64,000 bases of DNA. It comes from Lysobacteraceae bacterium SCN 69-320. Lineage in GTDB: Bacteria > Pseudomonadota > Gammaproteobacteria > Xanthomonadales > Rhodanobacteraceae. The DNA is taken from the NCBI GenBank assembly GCA_001725155.1, contig MEFP01000011.1, positions 62,001 through 126,000 on the forward strand. The letters are read 5' to 3'. The translations under genes and the position numbers were made by a program. The notes beneath the pieces are model-generated. The model worked only from the letters and a program-made list of their open reading frames with translations. It had not been told where the DNA came from and ran no database searches. Positions 1 through 9,098 of the stretch are shown here, piece after piece. How positions within the stretch are numbered: the first letter of the stretch is position 1; every line of letters starts with the position of its first letter.

Positions 1-134
1 CAGCCTGACCGCTGCAGATTGCCGGCGCATGACATCCATGCCGCGGTCACCGTTTCGTACCCATGCCTGCAATATTTCGGTAACGAGCCCGACATACCCT
101 GCGCGCCTTCACCCACGCTCACGGGCTTTTAACC

Positions 135-1304
135 ATGAAACTGCGTACCCAGCGTCTTCTCGCCCTGGCCGTCGCCGCGGCGCTCGCCGGAACCGCCCAT
201 GCGGAGATCGCGATCGACGTCATCAACGGCAGCGAAGTCAGTCTCGAAGGCCTGATGCAGGCTGACGGCAACTGGTTCCACAACGATTTCCTCGACCTCA
301 ACGCGGCTTCGCCGGCCGGCAACGACGGCAAGGACAGCGAGTTCGAGATGCGCCGCGCCGAAGTCATCCTCAAGGGCAAGGGCGGCCGTTTCGACTGGAC
401 CGTGGGCTACGACGGCAAGGCCAACAAGTGGCTCGACGCCAACATCAAGTGGAAGCTCGGCACCAACTACGTGATGGCCGGCCAGTTCAAGCAGCCCAAC
501 AGCCTCGAAGAGCTGACCAGCACGCGTCACAACGATTTCATCTCCAAGGCCATGGTGACCAACCTGTTCGGCGTGGCCCGCCGCACCGGCGTGGCCTACG
601 GCGACGACACGCCGAACTTCGGCTACCAGGTCAGCTATTTCGGCCGCGAGCTCACGCGCAACCTGGCCCAGGGCCAGGGCTTCGGCGGCCGCGTCTACTA
701 CGCCCCGATGGCCGAAACCGGCAACATCCTGCATTTCGGCCTGTCCGCGGTCGACTTCGACACCGACGCCGACACCGCGCGCCTGCGCGTTCGTCCGGAC
801 GCCGATCTGGCCACGGGCCGCCTGATCGACACCGGCAACATCCTGAATGCCGATCGCCAGCGCACCTACGGCGTGGAAGGCCTCTGGATCGGCGGTCCGT
901 TCAAGGTGCAGGGCGAATACATGCGCTCCACCGTCTCGCGCACCAAGGCGACGACCGCTCCGGACTGGACCGGCGACAGCTGGTACCTCTATGGCGTGTG
1001 GAACCTGACCGGCGAAACCTGGGGCTACAAGGCCGGCGTGCCGACGACCAGCCTGCCGGACGACCCGTCCGCCGGCATGTGGCAGCTGGGCCTGCGCTAC
1101 GACGCGACCGAACTCAATGACGGTCCGGTGCTCGGCGGCAAGGAGCACAACGTCACGCTCGGCGTGAACTGGTACTGGCGCTCCAACTTCAAGTTCATGG
1201 TCAACTACGTCAAGGTCGACAGCAGCAAGTACGTCAGCTCGCTGCGCACCAACCGCGACGACAGCCCGAACATCCTCGAGGCGCGCGCCCAGTTCTACTG
1301 GTAA
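135..1304 (+). CDS. Phosphate-selective porin O/P family outer-membrane porin
   Basis: The 389-residue product starts with a Sec signal peptide (MKLRT, a hydrophobic Ala/Leu core, cleavage probably after AHA near residue 23). The rest alternates aromatic and polar residues as in a beta-barrel and ends in a typical outer-membrane C-terminal aromatic (FYW). The segment around GQFKQPNSLEEL and the following R-x-G-x-A-Y region resemble Porin_O_P (OprO/OprP-like) proteins, which pass phosphate, pyrophosphate or other anions across the outer membrane. The length fits the family. It stands alone and is followed by a strong terminator. No pst or pho gene is nearby, so phosphate selectivity is unproven. 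Confidence 0.85.
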   Translation: MKLRTQRLLALAVAAALAGTAHAEIAIDVINGSEVSLEGLMQADGNWFHNDFLDLNAASPAGNDGKDSEFEMRRAEVILKGKGGRFDWTVGYDGKANKWLDANIKWKLGTNYVMAGQFKQPNSLEELTSTRHNDFISKAMVTNLFGVARRTGVAYGDDTPNFGYQVSYFGRELTRNLAQGQGFGGRVYYAPMAETGNILHFGLSAVDFDTDADTARLRVRPDADLATGRLIDTGNILNADRQRTYGVEGLWIGGPFKVQGEYMRSTVSRTKATTAPDWTGDSWYLYGVWNLTGETWGYKAGVPTTSLPDDPSAGMWQLGLRYDATELNDGPVLGGKEHNVTLGVNWYWRSNFKFMVNYVKVDSSKYVSSLRTNRDDSPNILEARAQFYW

Positions 1305-1333
1305 GCCCGCCGCGACAACCGAGTGACGCAGAC

Positions 1334-1370
1334 GACGCCGCGGGGCAGGGATGCCGCCGCGGCGTCTTTA
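1334..1370 (+). terminator. Rho-independent terminator after the porin
   Basis: A perfect 10-bp inverted repeat, GACGCCGCGG (1334-1343) with CCGCGGCGTC (1357-1366), is followed directly by TTTAT. It lies 30 bases after the porin stop codon and ahead of the next gene. Confidence 0.7.
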
Positions 1371-1440
1371 TGGGCGCAACCGGCGCGCGGCGCCGCCGCG
1401 GCGATTCCGCCGGCCGGCCGGCTCAGGCAGAATCCGCCGA

Positions 1441-2537
1441 TGCGCGTCTGCCTGTCCATGATCATCAAGAACGAATCGGCCGTCATCGAGCGCTGCCTGC
1501 GCTCGGTGCTGCCGCATATCGACAGCTGGGCCATCTGCGACACCGGCTCGACCGACGGCACGCAGGACATCGTGCGCCGGGTGATGGGCGGCAAGCCCGG
1601 TGAACTGATCGAGCGGCCCTGGGTCGACTTCGCCCATAACCGCAACGAGGCGCTGGATCTCGCGCGCCGCCACGGCGAACTCGCCCTGGTCATCGACGCC
1701 GACGAGATCCTGCAGGTCGCCGACGACGCCGACAGACCCGATCCGCAGCTGCCCGGGCAGATGTTCGAATACCTGTTCGGCGTCACGCGCTACTGGCGTG
1801 TCTGCATCGTGCGCCTGGACCGGGACTGGCGCTGGGAAGGCGTGCTGCACGAGGTGCTGGTCTCGGCGCAGGCGGCGCAGGCGACCAAACTGCGCGGCTG
1901 GCAGATCCGCACCTTCGCCGACGGCGCGCGCAGCCAGCAGCCCAACCACGTCAAATACGGCCGCGACGCGGAAATCCTGCGCAAGGCGCTGGAGCGCGAG
2001 CCGAACCATGCGCGGCATGCGTTCTATTACGCGCAGAGCCTGCGCGACGCCGGGCGGAGCGCCGAATCCCTGGCCGCCTACCGGCGCCGCGTCGACCTGG
2101 GCGGCTGGGATGAAGAGGTCTATTTCGCGAAGCTGCAGATCGCCCTGCTGCTGGAGCGCACGGGCGCGTCGTACCAGGACATCTGCGCGGCCTATCTGGA
2201 CGCCTGCGATTTCCGCGCCTCCCGCCCCGAAGCGCCCTGCGAATTCGCGCGCTATCTGCGCCTGCAGCAGCGCTACCGCATGGCCAGCGTGTTCGCGCGG
2301 ATCGCGCTGGAGCAGCCGGTCAGCGGCGACGTGCTGTTCGTCGACAGCGCCGTGAAAGCCTGGCGCGCCAAGGACGAACTGGCCGTCGCGAGCTGGTACT
2401 GCGGCGACGGCGCGCTCAGCGCGCGGCTCTGCGAGGAACTGCTGTCCGAGGGCGAACTGCCCGAGAGCGAGCAGACCCGCGTGGAAACCAATCTGCGTTT
2501 CGCCGAGCAGCTGCGCGACGGCAAGCCGAGCGGCTGA
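1441..2537 (+). CDS. Family 2 glycosyltransferase with TPR-like C-terminus
   Basis: I chose the ATG at 1441 because the family signature begins there: MRVCLSMIIKNES, then ERCLRSVLPH and ICDTGSTDGTQDIV, which is the GT-A fold nucleotide-sugar site of the SunS/WcaA-like branch. An Asp-rich VIDADEIL motif, the probable metal site, follows near residue 83. The second half (from about residue 175) has helical pairs such as HARHAFYYAQSLRDAGRSAESL that look like TPR units. The 365-residue protein is probably cytoplasmic and adds a sugar to an unknown acceptor. The longer upstream reading frame runs through the terminator and is not used. Confidence 0.8.
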
Positions 2538-2546
2538 CCGGTGCAA

Positions 2547-2580
2547 CGACGGCGCCGCGCATCGCTGCGCGGCACCGTCG
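2547..2580. terminator. Bidirectional terminator between convergent genes
   Basis: A near-perfect 34-nt hairpin: CGACGG, then GCCGCGCA, a tcgc loop, TGCGCGGC, then CCGTCG, with one mismatch. It lies between the glycosyltransferase stop (2537) and the convergent amidase stop (2593), so it can serve both strands. Confidence 0.65.
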
Positions 2581-2592
2581 GTCTTGCCGGCC

Positions 2593-4425
2593 TCAGTTCG
2601 AGCGCCACTGCACCTCGTCGATATAGGCGTTCACTGTGAACGTGGTGTGGGCGCGCTCCAGCCAGATCGCATCGAGCGTGACCGTGGCCGCGTCGATCGT
2701 GCCGTTGCCGCCGACCCAGGCATTCCACTGGGCGGCGTCGGCGAGGTTCCATTCCACGTAGGTCCAGGTATTCGCCGGCACGCTGCGCAGCACCGAGCGC
2801 TCGGTCGCCGCGCCGTCATCGACGCCGACACCGACGTTGAAGCCGCTGCCGCCGACATAGATCCAGAAACCGAGGCGACCGTTGCGCGCGACGGCGGTGT
2901 TGCTGCCCGGCGTACCGCCGCCGGACAGGAAGCGTACGGCCCAGTCGCTGGTATTGGCCGAATCGTCGATCAGGGTCAGGTGTTCCGAACAGCTGCCGAC
3001 CTTGGCGATGCTGCAGTCGCGCTCGGCGGTGGAGCTCGCGGCGATGCCGGTGGTGCTGCCCGAATAGCTCGGCGTCGACGTGAAATGACCTTCGTTGCTC
3101 TCGAACGTGTCCAGCAGGCTCGTCGTGCCGCCGGAGCCCGGATTCAGCAGGCCGTAGTAGCGCGGCCAGTCCCAGTTGATGCCCGGATCGACGTGGGTGT
3201 TGTTCGGGAAGTGCTGATGGCCCTTGATGCGGATCGTGCTGGACAGCACGACCACGCCGCTGTGCGCCGGACCGTTGTAGGCCGTCGCGCAGTTGATCGC
3301 ATAGCGTGCGCAGAAATGCCGGGTCAGCGCCGCCGAGGCGTTGTACATCGCCGTCGTATACCAGCTCGCGTTGTTGACGTAGCCCTCGTGCTCGATGCCC
3401 AGGGTGTAGCTGTTCTCGCTGCCGATGTGATGCGCGGCCTGCGACTCGCGCACCATCTGCGTGACCTGGCCGTCGGAGCTGCGGATCAGATAGTGCGCGC
3501 TGACCGAGTTCGGATTGTTCTGGAACCAGGAGATGCTGCCGGCGTAGGAGCCCTGCATGGTGTGGATGGCGACGGCCGACACGGCCAGGCTGCGTGCGTG
3601 GTAGTACGGCGAGGCGACCCACAGCGCCGGCGCGTAGTCGGTGCTCAGCAGTCCGGGATCGCCGGCGCCGCGCGTCGCGATCAGCGACTCGCTGACCGGA
3701 TCGACGCGGTAGCCGTCGATCTCCACCGCGCCGCGCTGCAGATCCAGGCGCACGAACGGCGCGCGCTGGCGCACGAGGGCCTCGGGCGTGAATTCGCGTT
3801 CCCAGGTGACGGCACGCGCGGCGATGCGAATGCCGTCGTCGTCGACGCCGCGGTCCAGGGTCAGCAGCACGTCGTAGGCGAAGGCTTCGCGCGCGAACGC
3901 GGCGATGGCCGGATTCCTGTCCTCGGCCACGCTCGCGTAGGCGGCGAACAGGTCGGCCTGGCTGGCGCTGCGCGCGATCTGCGTGCGCTGTTCGGCCAGC
4001 AGCGCCGCGGCGCCGAGCACGTTCCAGTAGGCGTCTTTCTCGATCAGCTCGCGCTTGACGCCGAGCAGTTCCGCGGCCGCACCGACCTGATCGCGGAAGC
4101 CCTGGCCGTTGTACAGGCCCATGAGGCCGACCGCGGCCGGCGCCTCGGCCAGCGGCGTCGCCGCGCCGTCCAGCATGACCCAGCGGCTCTGCACGTAGGC
4201 GATGGCTTCCAGCGAGCCGGCGGGCAATTGCGGATACCGCGCATAGGCGGCGGCGAACAGGGTCGGATAGTCGCGTCGTGCTTCAACCAGCGCGGCCTGT
4301 GCTGCGGCGGCCGAAGCGGCCTGTGGGTCATCGGTGGCCGGCGTGACGGCGCGTTGCTGCGCCCAGGCCGGCGCGGCGGCGAGCAGGAGAGCGGAGACAG
4401 CCAGGGTCAGACAGGAATGTCGCAT
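2593..4425 (-). CDS. Secreted N-acetylmuramoyl-L-alanine amidase (Amidase_2)
   Basis: The 610-residue protein has a clear signal peptide (MRHSCLTLAVSALLLAAAPAWA). An N-terminal helical region of about 200 residues is followed by an Amidase_2/PGRP-type zinc hydrolase domain at roughly residues 265-420. Visible motifs are AIHTMQGSYAG (first Zn His), AHYLIRSSDGQV, LGIEHEGYV, and KGHQHFPNN..HVDPG (distal Zn His and catalytic region). The C-terminal ~170 residues are Gly/Ser/Thr-rich beta-sandwich sequence ending in YIDEVQWRS, resembling a carbohydrate-binding module. It should cleave the MurNAc-L-Ala bond of peptidoglycan in the periplasm or outside the cell, possibly on foreign walls. The gene stands alone. 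Confidence 0.85.
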   Translation of the reverse strand: MRHSCLTLAVSALLLAAAPAWAQQRAVTPATDDPQAASAAAAQAALVEARRDYPTLFAAAYARYPQLPAGSLEAIAYVQSRWVMLDGAATPLAEAPAAVGLMGLYNGQGFRDQVGAAAELLGVKRELIEKDAYWNVLGAAALLAEQRTQIARSASQADLFAAYASVAEDRNPAIAAFAREAFAYDVLLTLDRGVDDDGIRIAARAVTWEREFTPEALVRQRAPFVRLDLQRGAVEIDGYRVDPVSESLIATRGAGDPGLLSTDYAPALWVASPYYHARSLAVSAVAIHTMQGSYAGSISWFQNNPNSVSAHYLIRSSDGQVTQMVRESQAAHHIGSENSYTLGIEHEGYVNNASWYTTAMYNASAALTRHFCARYAINCATAYNGPAHSGVVVLSSTIRIKGHQHFPNNTHVDPGINWDWPRYYGLLNPGSGGTTSLLDTFESNEGHFTSTPSYSGSTTGIAASSTAERDCSIAKVGSCSEHLTLIDDSANTSDWAVRFLSGGGTPGSNTAVARNGRLGFWIYVGGSGFNVGVGVDDGAATERSVLRSVPANTWTYVEWNLADAAQWNAWVGGNGTIDAATVTLDAIWLERAHTTFTVNAYIDEVQWRSN

Positions 4426-5508
4426 GGATAACTTCTCCAGTTTGAGACGGCAGGGATCCCGACGCGCCGCGTTTCAGTCCTGCGGCGCGCTGCTGTGGTT
4501 TCGATTCGATCCAGCGCCGGCCGCCCCCGCAGCCGGTCATCGCCACGATCGCCCCGGGGCGTGTCGCAGCGGCATTGCAAGGCAAGGCAAGTCGATCGCG
4601 ATCGCCGGCGCAGGCCAGGTATTCGCGATCGGCGCCGTCGCCGGCATCCCCCGATGCGACGACGGTTTTCGGCGCAGGCAACGCAAGCCGTTCGCGCGCC
4701 GATCGCTGCGACGATGCGGCGGCAGGCTGCGATATCCGGCCCCGTGGCGTCGCGGCTCCCATGGCCGCATACGGCGTCGTGGACCGGCGCGGCACGAATG
4801 TGCCGCCAGCGAACCACGATCACCGCCGCCGCACGCCACGTGCGGCGGACGCCGACATTGCGTTGTCGTCGATAGCGAACATCCGGAACTGTGCGGCAAT
4901 CCACAAATGCGCAGTCTCGTCGAATTCCGGCTGCGACGGCACCGGTGCAGACGGCCGTTTCGTCGAACTCGAGTTCGACACGCGACCGCTTGCGCGGTGC
5001 AGTCTGCAGGGCCGTCCCGGTGCCTGGCATTGGCCGAAAGGGCAGTGGCGGCGGTGCGCGTTCGATCGGCTCACCGACGGCGAGCGCAGGCGGTGATTGC
5101 ACCTTGGGGTGTGCGCGTGAGTGCGCCGCGTCCTGTTTCCGCGCTGCGGCGCAGCTGCCGGCAGCGCCGACGGCGGCAGCCGTGGACAGCGCGCATGACG
5201 CTGCGCGACCGGCGCAGGTCAGCCGCCGCCCGCTGCCGTATGGTGCGTCTGAAACGCCGAGACAGCGCGCGATGCGGGAGTTTTTCCTGCTGGGAGGCTG
5301 CGTGCGAAAGTCAATCTGTGCGCAGACAGGTGCGAATGTTTTCCAACACAGGCATGTTTTGAAGCGCCGCAATCAGCGGCGTCATCGCGTTGTAAAGATT
5401 CTTCGCATTTCAAGACGCGTTTGCGCGCAGTGTTTACCTTTCGTCGCTGGCAGTGCCGTGATCGTATCTCTACTCTGCGCCGTCTTTTCGCACAGGGGCG
5501 TCGACATC
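4426..5508. other. Gene-free kilobase between the amidase and the MHYT gene
   Basis: Long open frames exist on both strands, but all are Arg/Ala/Cys-rich, as expected from GC-rich non-coding sequence, and none shows family motifs. The last ~170 bases (about 5335-5508) are less GC-rich and probably hold the promoter and leader of the MHYT gene. I see no RNA gene signature. Confidence 0.45.
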
Positions 5509-6735
5509 ATGCAGGGCACTTACGATTTCGGGCTGGTTGCTCTTTCGTACCTGATCGCATCGCTGGCCGGTTTCGTCGCGCTCGAGTTCGCGACGCGGCT
5601 GCGCGTGCGCAGCGGCGGACGCAGCTCCTGGCTGATCGGCGGTGCGCTGGCCATGGGCACGGGCATCTGGTCCATGCACTTCGTCGGCATGACGGCATTG
5701 TCGCTGCCGGTACCGATCAGCTACGACCTCGGCATCACCTTCCTGTCGTGGATCGCGGCGGTCGCCGTGTCCGCGATCGCGCTGTATATCGTCGGCTACG
5801 GCCGGCTCACCGCCTGGACGCTCGCAGCCGGCGCGCTGGTCATGGGGGCCGGCGTGTGCCTGATGCACTACAGCGGTATGTGGGCCATGCGCATGATGCC
5901 CGGCATCACGTATGAGCCCGGACTGTTCGTCGCGTCGGTCGTCATTGCCGTGGCCGCCTCGGGCGCTGCGCTCGTCATCATCGCCTACCTCAAGGAAGTG
6001 CGTACCTGGAAGGACTTCGCGCTGCGCATCGGCGCCGCGATGATCATGGGTCTGGCCGTCGTCGGCATGCACTACACGGGCATGGCTGCCGCCGTATTCG
6101 CCGACGGCTCGTTCTGCTACAGCGGCAACCAGCTGCCGGCCTCCGTGCTGCCGTGGCCGACCACGATGGCGACGCTGTTGATCCTCGGCTTCGGCATCGG
6201 CTTCGCCGTCAGCGATGCGCGCAACCTCGCCGTCATGCGCCGCGCCGCGCGCGAAATGGAATCGCGCGTGCTGCAGATGGCCTTCGTCGACCGCGACACC
6301 GGCCTGGCCAACCGCGCGCGACTGTCGCAGGTCATCGTCGAGCGCATCCGTCGCCGTTCTGCCGAGGGCTTCGCCCTGGTCACCTTCCGCCTCGAAGGCA
6401 ACGACGGCACGCCGCCGACTCCCGCAGCCATCGGCCTGCTGCGCGATCGCCTGCAAGCCGCGCTGCCGAACGCTCCGCTCGCCCGCACCCAGCCCGAACA
6501 TCTCGTCGTGCTGCTCGACGGCCGCGTCGACGACCTCGCCGTGCGCTGCGCTCCGCTGATCGAAAGCCTGCGCAGGGAGAAAGCCCTTGCTTCGAGCCAT
6601 CGCCTCTTCGTCGGCAGCGCACATTGCCCCACCGACGGCGAAAACACCCAGTGGCTGCTGCTGCGCTCCGCACCGAAGTCCGCCGGCATCGAACTGTTCG
6701 GCACCGAATCCGGCGAGGAGCGTGTGCGAGCCTGA
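5509..6735 (+). CDS. MHYT-domain membrane sensor with degenerate GGDEF-like domain
   Basis: The ATG at 5509 follows an AGGGGCG ribosome site. The 408-residue product has about seven membrane segments carrying three MHYT motif copies: MHFVGM, MHYSGM and MHYTGM. MHYT domains are proposed to bind copper and sense gases or redox state at the inner membrane. The C-terminal ~160 residues start like a diguanylate cyclase (FVDRDTGLANRARL resembles D-x-LTGLPNR). Where GGDEF should be they read PEHLVVLLDG, so cyclase activity is unlikely. The tail may bind nucleotide or signal by contact. The upstream reading frame extension is poor in family sequence and is rejected. Confidence 0.85.
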   Translation: MQGTYDFGLVALSYLIASLAGFVALEFATRLRVRSGGRSSWLIGGALAMGTGIWSMHFVGMTALSLPVPISYDLGITFLSWIAAVAVSAIALYIVGYGRLTAWTLAAGALVMGAGVCLMHYSGMWAMRMMPGITYEPGLFVASVVIAVAASGAALVIIAYLKEVRTWKDFALRIGAAMIMGLAVVGMHYTGMAAAVFADGSFCYSGNQLPASVLPWPTTMATLLILGFGIGFAVSDARNLAVMRRAAREMESRVLQMAFVDRDTGLANRARLSQVIVERIRRRSAEGFALVTFRLEGNDGTPPTPAAIGLLRDRLQAALPNAPLARTQPEHLVVLLDGRVDDLAVRCAPLIESLRREKALASSHRLFVGSAHCPTDGENTQWLLLRSAPKSAGIELFGTESGEERVRA

Positions 6736-6892
6736 GCTTTCAGGCGGGGTCGGGCAGGGCGGGCACGATGCGCGGGAAGCGATGAAGTTTCTCCATCCGT
6801 CTGCCTCGATCGGCGGTTGATTGCGGAGCTATGCCGTGGAGTGCGCCGGCGTCTGTCCGGCGCGTCGCAACGATGGCCGGCAGGCCGGCGGG

Positions 6893-8011
6893 TCAGCGCG
6901 GCGCGACATACCCGCCCGGCACGCCTTCGGGCGACAGTACGAGCTGCCAGAGCTGGGCCTGGCGTGCGCGGAACGTCGCGATCGAGGCGGCCAGGTAGTA
7001 GCGCCACATGCGCCGGAAGCGCTCGTCGTAGCGCGCGTCGAGCTGCGGCCAGGCGCGTTCGACGTTGGCGCGCCAGGCACCCAGCGTGCGTTCGTAGTCG
7101 GCGCCGAAGTTGTGCCAGTCCTCGAGCACGAACAGGCCTTCGGAGGCGGCCGTGATCTGCGCGGCCGACGGCAGCATGGAATTGGGAAATATGTACTTGT
7201 CTATCCACGGGTCGGTCGCGACGGTCGACACGTTCGTGCCGATGCTGTGCAGCAGGAACAGGCCGTCGTCGGCCAGGCAGCGGCGCGCGACTTCGAAGTA
7301 GGTGCGGTAGTTCTTCACGCCGACGTGTTCGAACATGCCCAGCGAAAATGCGGCGTCGAAGCGTTCGTCGAGGTCGCGGTAGTCCTGCAGGCGGATCTCG
7401 ATCGGCAGGCCGCGGCAGAGTTCGCGCGCGAGTTCGGCCTGTTCGGCCGAGACCGTCACTCCGACGCCATGCACGCCGTAGCGTTCGGCGGCGAATTTCA
7501 GCGCCTCGCCCCAGCCGCAGCCGATGTCGAGCACGCGCTGGCCCGGGCGCAGTCGCAGCTTGCGGCAGACCAGGTCGAGCTTGGCGGCCTGTGCCGCGTC
7601 GAGTTCGTCGGCCTCGCGCCAGTAACCGCAGCTGTAGACGAGGTAGCGGCCGAGCATCGCGCGGTACAGATCGTTGCCGAGGTCGTAGTGGCGACGGCCG
7701 ACTTCGAACGCGCGGCGCCGGTCCTGGCGATTGAACAGGCGCGCGCGGACCAGGGCCCAGGCATCGCGCCAGGTGTGCACATGGCGGTCCAGCCGCGCCT
7801 TGAGCAGGTGGAACAGCAGCTGGTCCAGCGCCGGCGCGTCCCAGTCGCCGTCCATGTAGGACTCGCCCAGGCCGAGCGAGCCGGTGGTCAGCACGCGGGC
7901 GTAGAAGCGTTCGTCGCGAACCTGCAGATCCCACGGGCGTGGGCCGTCGAGCTGCACGTCGGCGATCTGCAGGATGCGGGCGACATGGCGGCGAAGTTCG
8001 TCGGCGGTCAT
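6893..8011 (-). CDS. cfa: Cyclopropane-fatty-acyl-phospholipid synthase family protein
   Basis: The 372-residue protein matches the SAM-dependent CMAS/Cfa family: an N-terminal domain (VQLDGPRPWDLQVRDERFY..GSLGLGESYMDGDW), then the methyltransferase core with the SAM motif VLDIGCGWGEALKFAAERYG and the lipid-site stretch FEHVGVKNYRTYFE. It would transfer a methylene group from SAM to unsaturated acyl chains of membrane phospholipids, usually in stationary phase or under acid stress. It is divergent from the CHAD gene, and the shared intergenic region contains an FNR/CRP-like palindrome. Length is normal for the family. Confidence 0.9.
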   Translation of the reverse strand: MTADELRRHVARILQIADVQLDGPRPWDLQVRDERFYARVLTTGSLGLGESYMDGDWDAPALDQLLFHLLKARLDRHVHTWRDAWALVRARLFNRQDRRRAFEVGRRHYDLGNDLYRAMLGRYLVYSCGYWREADELDAAQAAKLDLVCRKLRLRPGQRVLDIGCGWGEALKFAAERYGVHGVGVTVSAEQAELARELCRGLPIEIRLQDYRDLDERFDAAFSLGMFEHVGVKNYRTYFEVARRCLADDGLFLLHSIGTNVSTVATDPWIDKYIFPNSMLPSAAQITAASEGLFVLEDWHNFGADYERTLGAWRANVERAWPQLDARYDERFRRMWRYYLAASIATFRARQAQLWQLVLSPEGVPGGYVAPR

Positions 8012-8127
8012 GCGGGTCTCCCTGAGGCGAGCCGGCGTCGCGGCGCGACCCGGTCACGGCCGGCGTATTGTGTTCCGGCCGCTGGGCAGCTGTGTGAAGA
8101 ACGGTCGCTCCCGGCGGAAAGCGCGAT

Positions 8128-8143
8128 ATTGACCGGCGTCAAT
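8128..8143. promoter_or_regulatory. FNR/CRP-superfamily-like palindrome between cfa and CHAD gene
   Basis: The perfect inverted repeat ATTGAC-cggc-GTCAAT has the TTGA(C/T)-N4-(G/A)TCAA layout bound by FNR, DNR and FixK-type regulators. It lies 117-132 bases upstream of cfa and 50-65 bases upstream of the CHAD start. The fit to the pattern is seen. The regulator is inferred. Confidence 0.5.
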
Positions 8144-8192
8144 GGCCGTTGCCGGTCTTGCCGCGTAGAGTGCGCGGCAAAGGTAGGTGCCG

Positions 8193-9050
8193 ATGACCGG
8201 AAGCGCCGTGCTCGCCGCGATGTCGCTGGAACCGGCCGGTTCGGAGCACGCGCACCGGCCGGGCGACGGGCTGCGCGCGTTCGGCCTGGATCAGCTGCAG
8301 TCCGCGGCGCGCCTGCTGGCTCGCCGCGGCCAGGCGCGTCACGAGGGGGTGCATGAGGCGCGCAAGTGCCTGCGCCGCGTGCGTGCATTGCTCGCGCTGG
8401 CCGCGCCGCGGCTGGGCGCCCACGCGGCCGCGCTCGACGCCGAACTGGGCCGGCTCTGCCGCGGCCTGTCGCCGTTGCGCGATGCGTCGGCCCTGATCGA
8501 GGCGCTGCAGCGGCTGGAGCGCAGCGGTGCGATCACTGCGGACGAGGCGGCACTGGCCGCAGCCTCGGCATCGGTGCGGCGCGAGGAGCGCCTGAGCGCC
8601 GCGCTCGCGCGCGATCCCGGACTTGCCGCGCGTCGCTGCCGGCTGCAGCGCGCGGCGGAGAAACTGGCGGCGCTGGACTGGCCAGCCGTGCGCCGCCGCG
8701 ACCTGCGCCGCGGACTTGCCCGCAGCGAGCACCGGTTGCGCAAGGCGGCTGCGCGCGCGCGGCGACATCCCGGCAACGACGCGGCCTGGCATCGCCTGCG
8801 CCGGCGCCTGCGCGGCTGGCGTCAGCAGAACACCCTGCTCGAAGGCATCGCGCCGGCGCTCGTGCCGGAGGACTCGCCGGTGCGCGACGCGCTCGCGACC
8901 CGGCTCGGCGAATCGCAGGACGACGTGCTGCTGCTCGCGCGCTGTCGCAGCGATTCGCCGTTCGCGCCGGCGCTGCGGCGGATCTTGCGCCGCGCCGCGC
9001 GGCTGCGCCTGTGGGCGCTGCGCGCGGAACTCGTATCCCTGGACGCATGA
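8193..9050 (+). CDS. CHAD domain protein (polyphosphate-associated)
   Basis: The ATG at 8193 follows AGGTAGG at a good distance. A GTG two codons upstream is the alternative. The ~285-residue protein is an all-helical CHAD domain with the signature HEGVHEARKCLRRVRALLAL and repeated basic helices rich in Arg and His. CHAD domains bind inorganic polyphosphate through basic residues on a helical bundle. It lacks the CYTH triphosphatase domain often fused or adjacent. It may target to polyphosphate granules. The nearest gene, across a convergent junction, is the roadblock-linked GTPase. Confidence 0.8.
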   Translation: MTGSAVLAAMSLEPAGSEHAHRPGDGLRAFGLDQLQSAARLLARRGQARHEGVHEARKCLRRVRALLALAAPRLGAHAAALDAELGRLCRGLSPLRDASALIEALQRLERSGAITADEAALAAASASVRREERLSAALARDPGLAARRCRLQRAAEKLAALDWPAVRRRDLRRGLARSEHRLRKAAARARRHPGNDAAWHRLRRRLRGWRQQNTLLEGIAPALVPEDSPVRDALATRLGESQDDVLLLARCRSDSPFAPALRRILRRAARLRLWALRAELVSLDA

Positions 9051-9098
9051 GCCGCGCCCGCGCCTGCGGCCCGGGCATGCCGCGGCGGGATCGGGCGC

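Noticed and set aside
1-134. Possible Pho box ahead of the porin
   Set aside because: TGACAT and GGTCAC elements near 30-47 fit the Pho consensus poorly and no pst/pho genes are near.
2584-4431. 615-codon plus-strand frame opposite the amidase
   Set aside because: Antisense shadow in GC-rich sequence. Composition is Arg/Ala/Val-rich with no family motif, while the minus strand encodes a clear amidase.
4334-5372. Overlapping frames of 321-342 codons in the amidase-MHYT gap
   Set aside because: Both strands open, low-complexity Arg/Cys/Ala sequence, no ribosome sites or motifs. Treated as non-coding.
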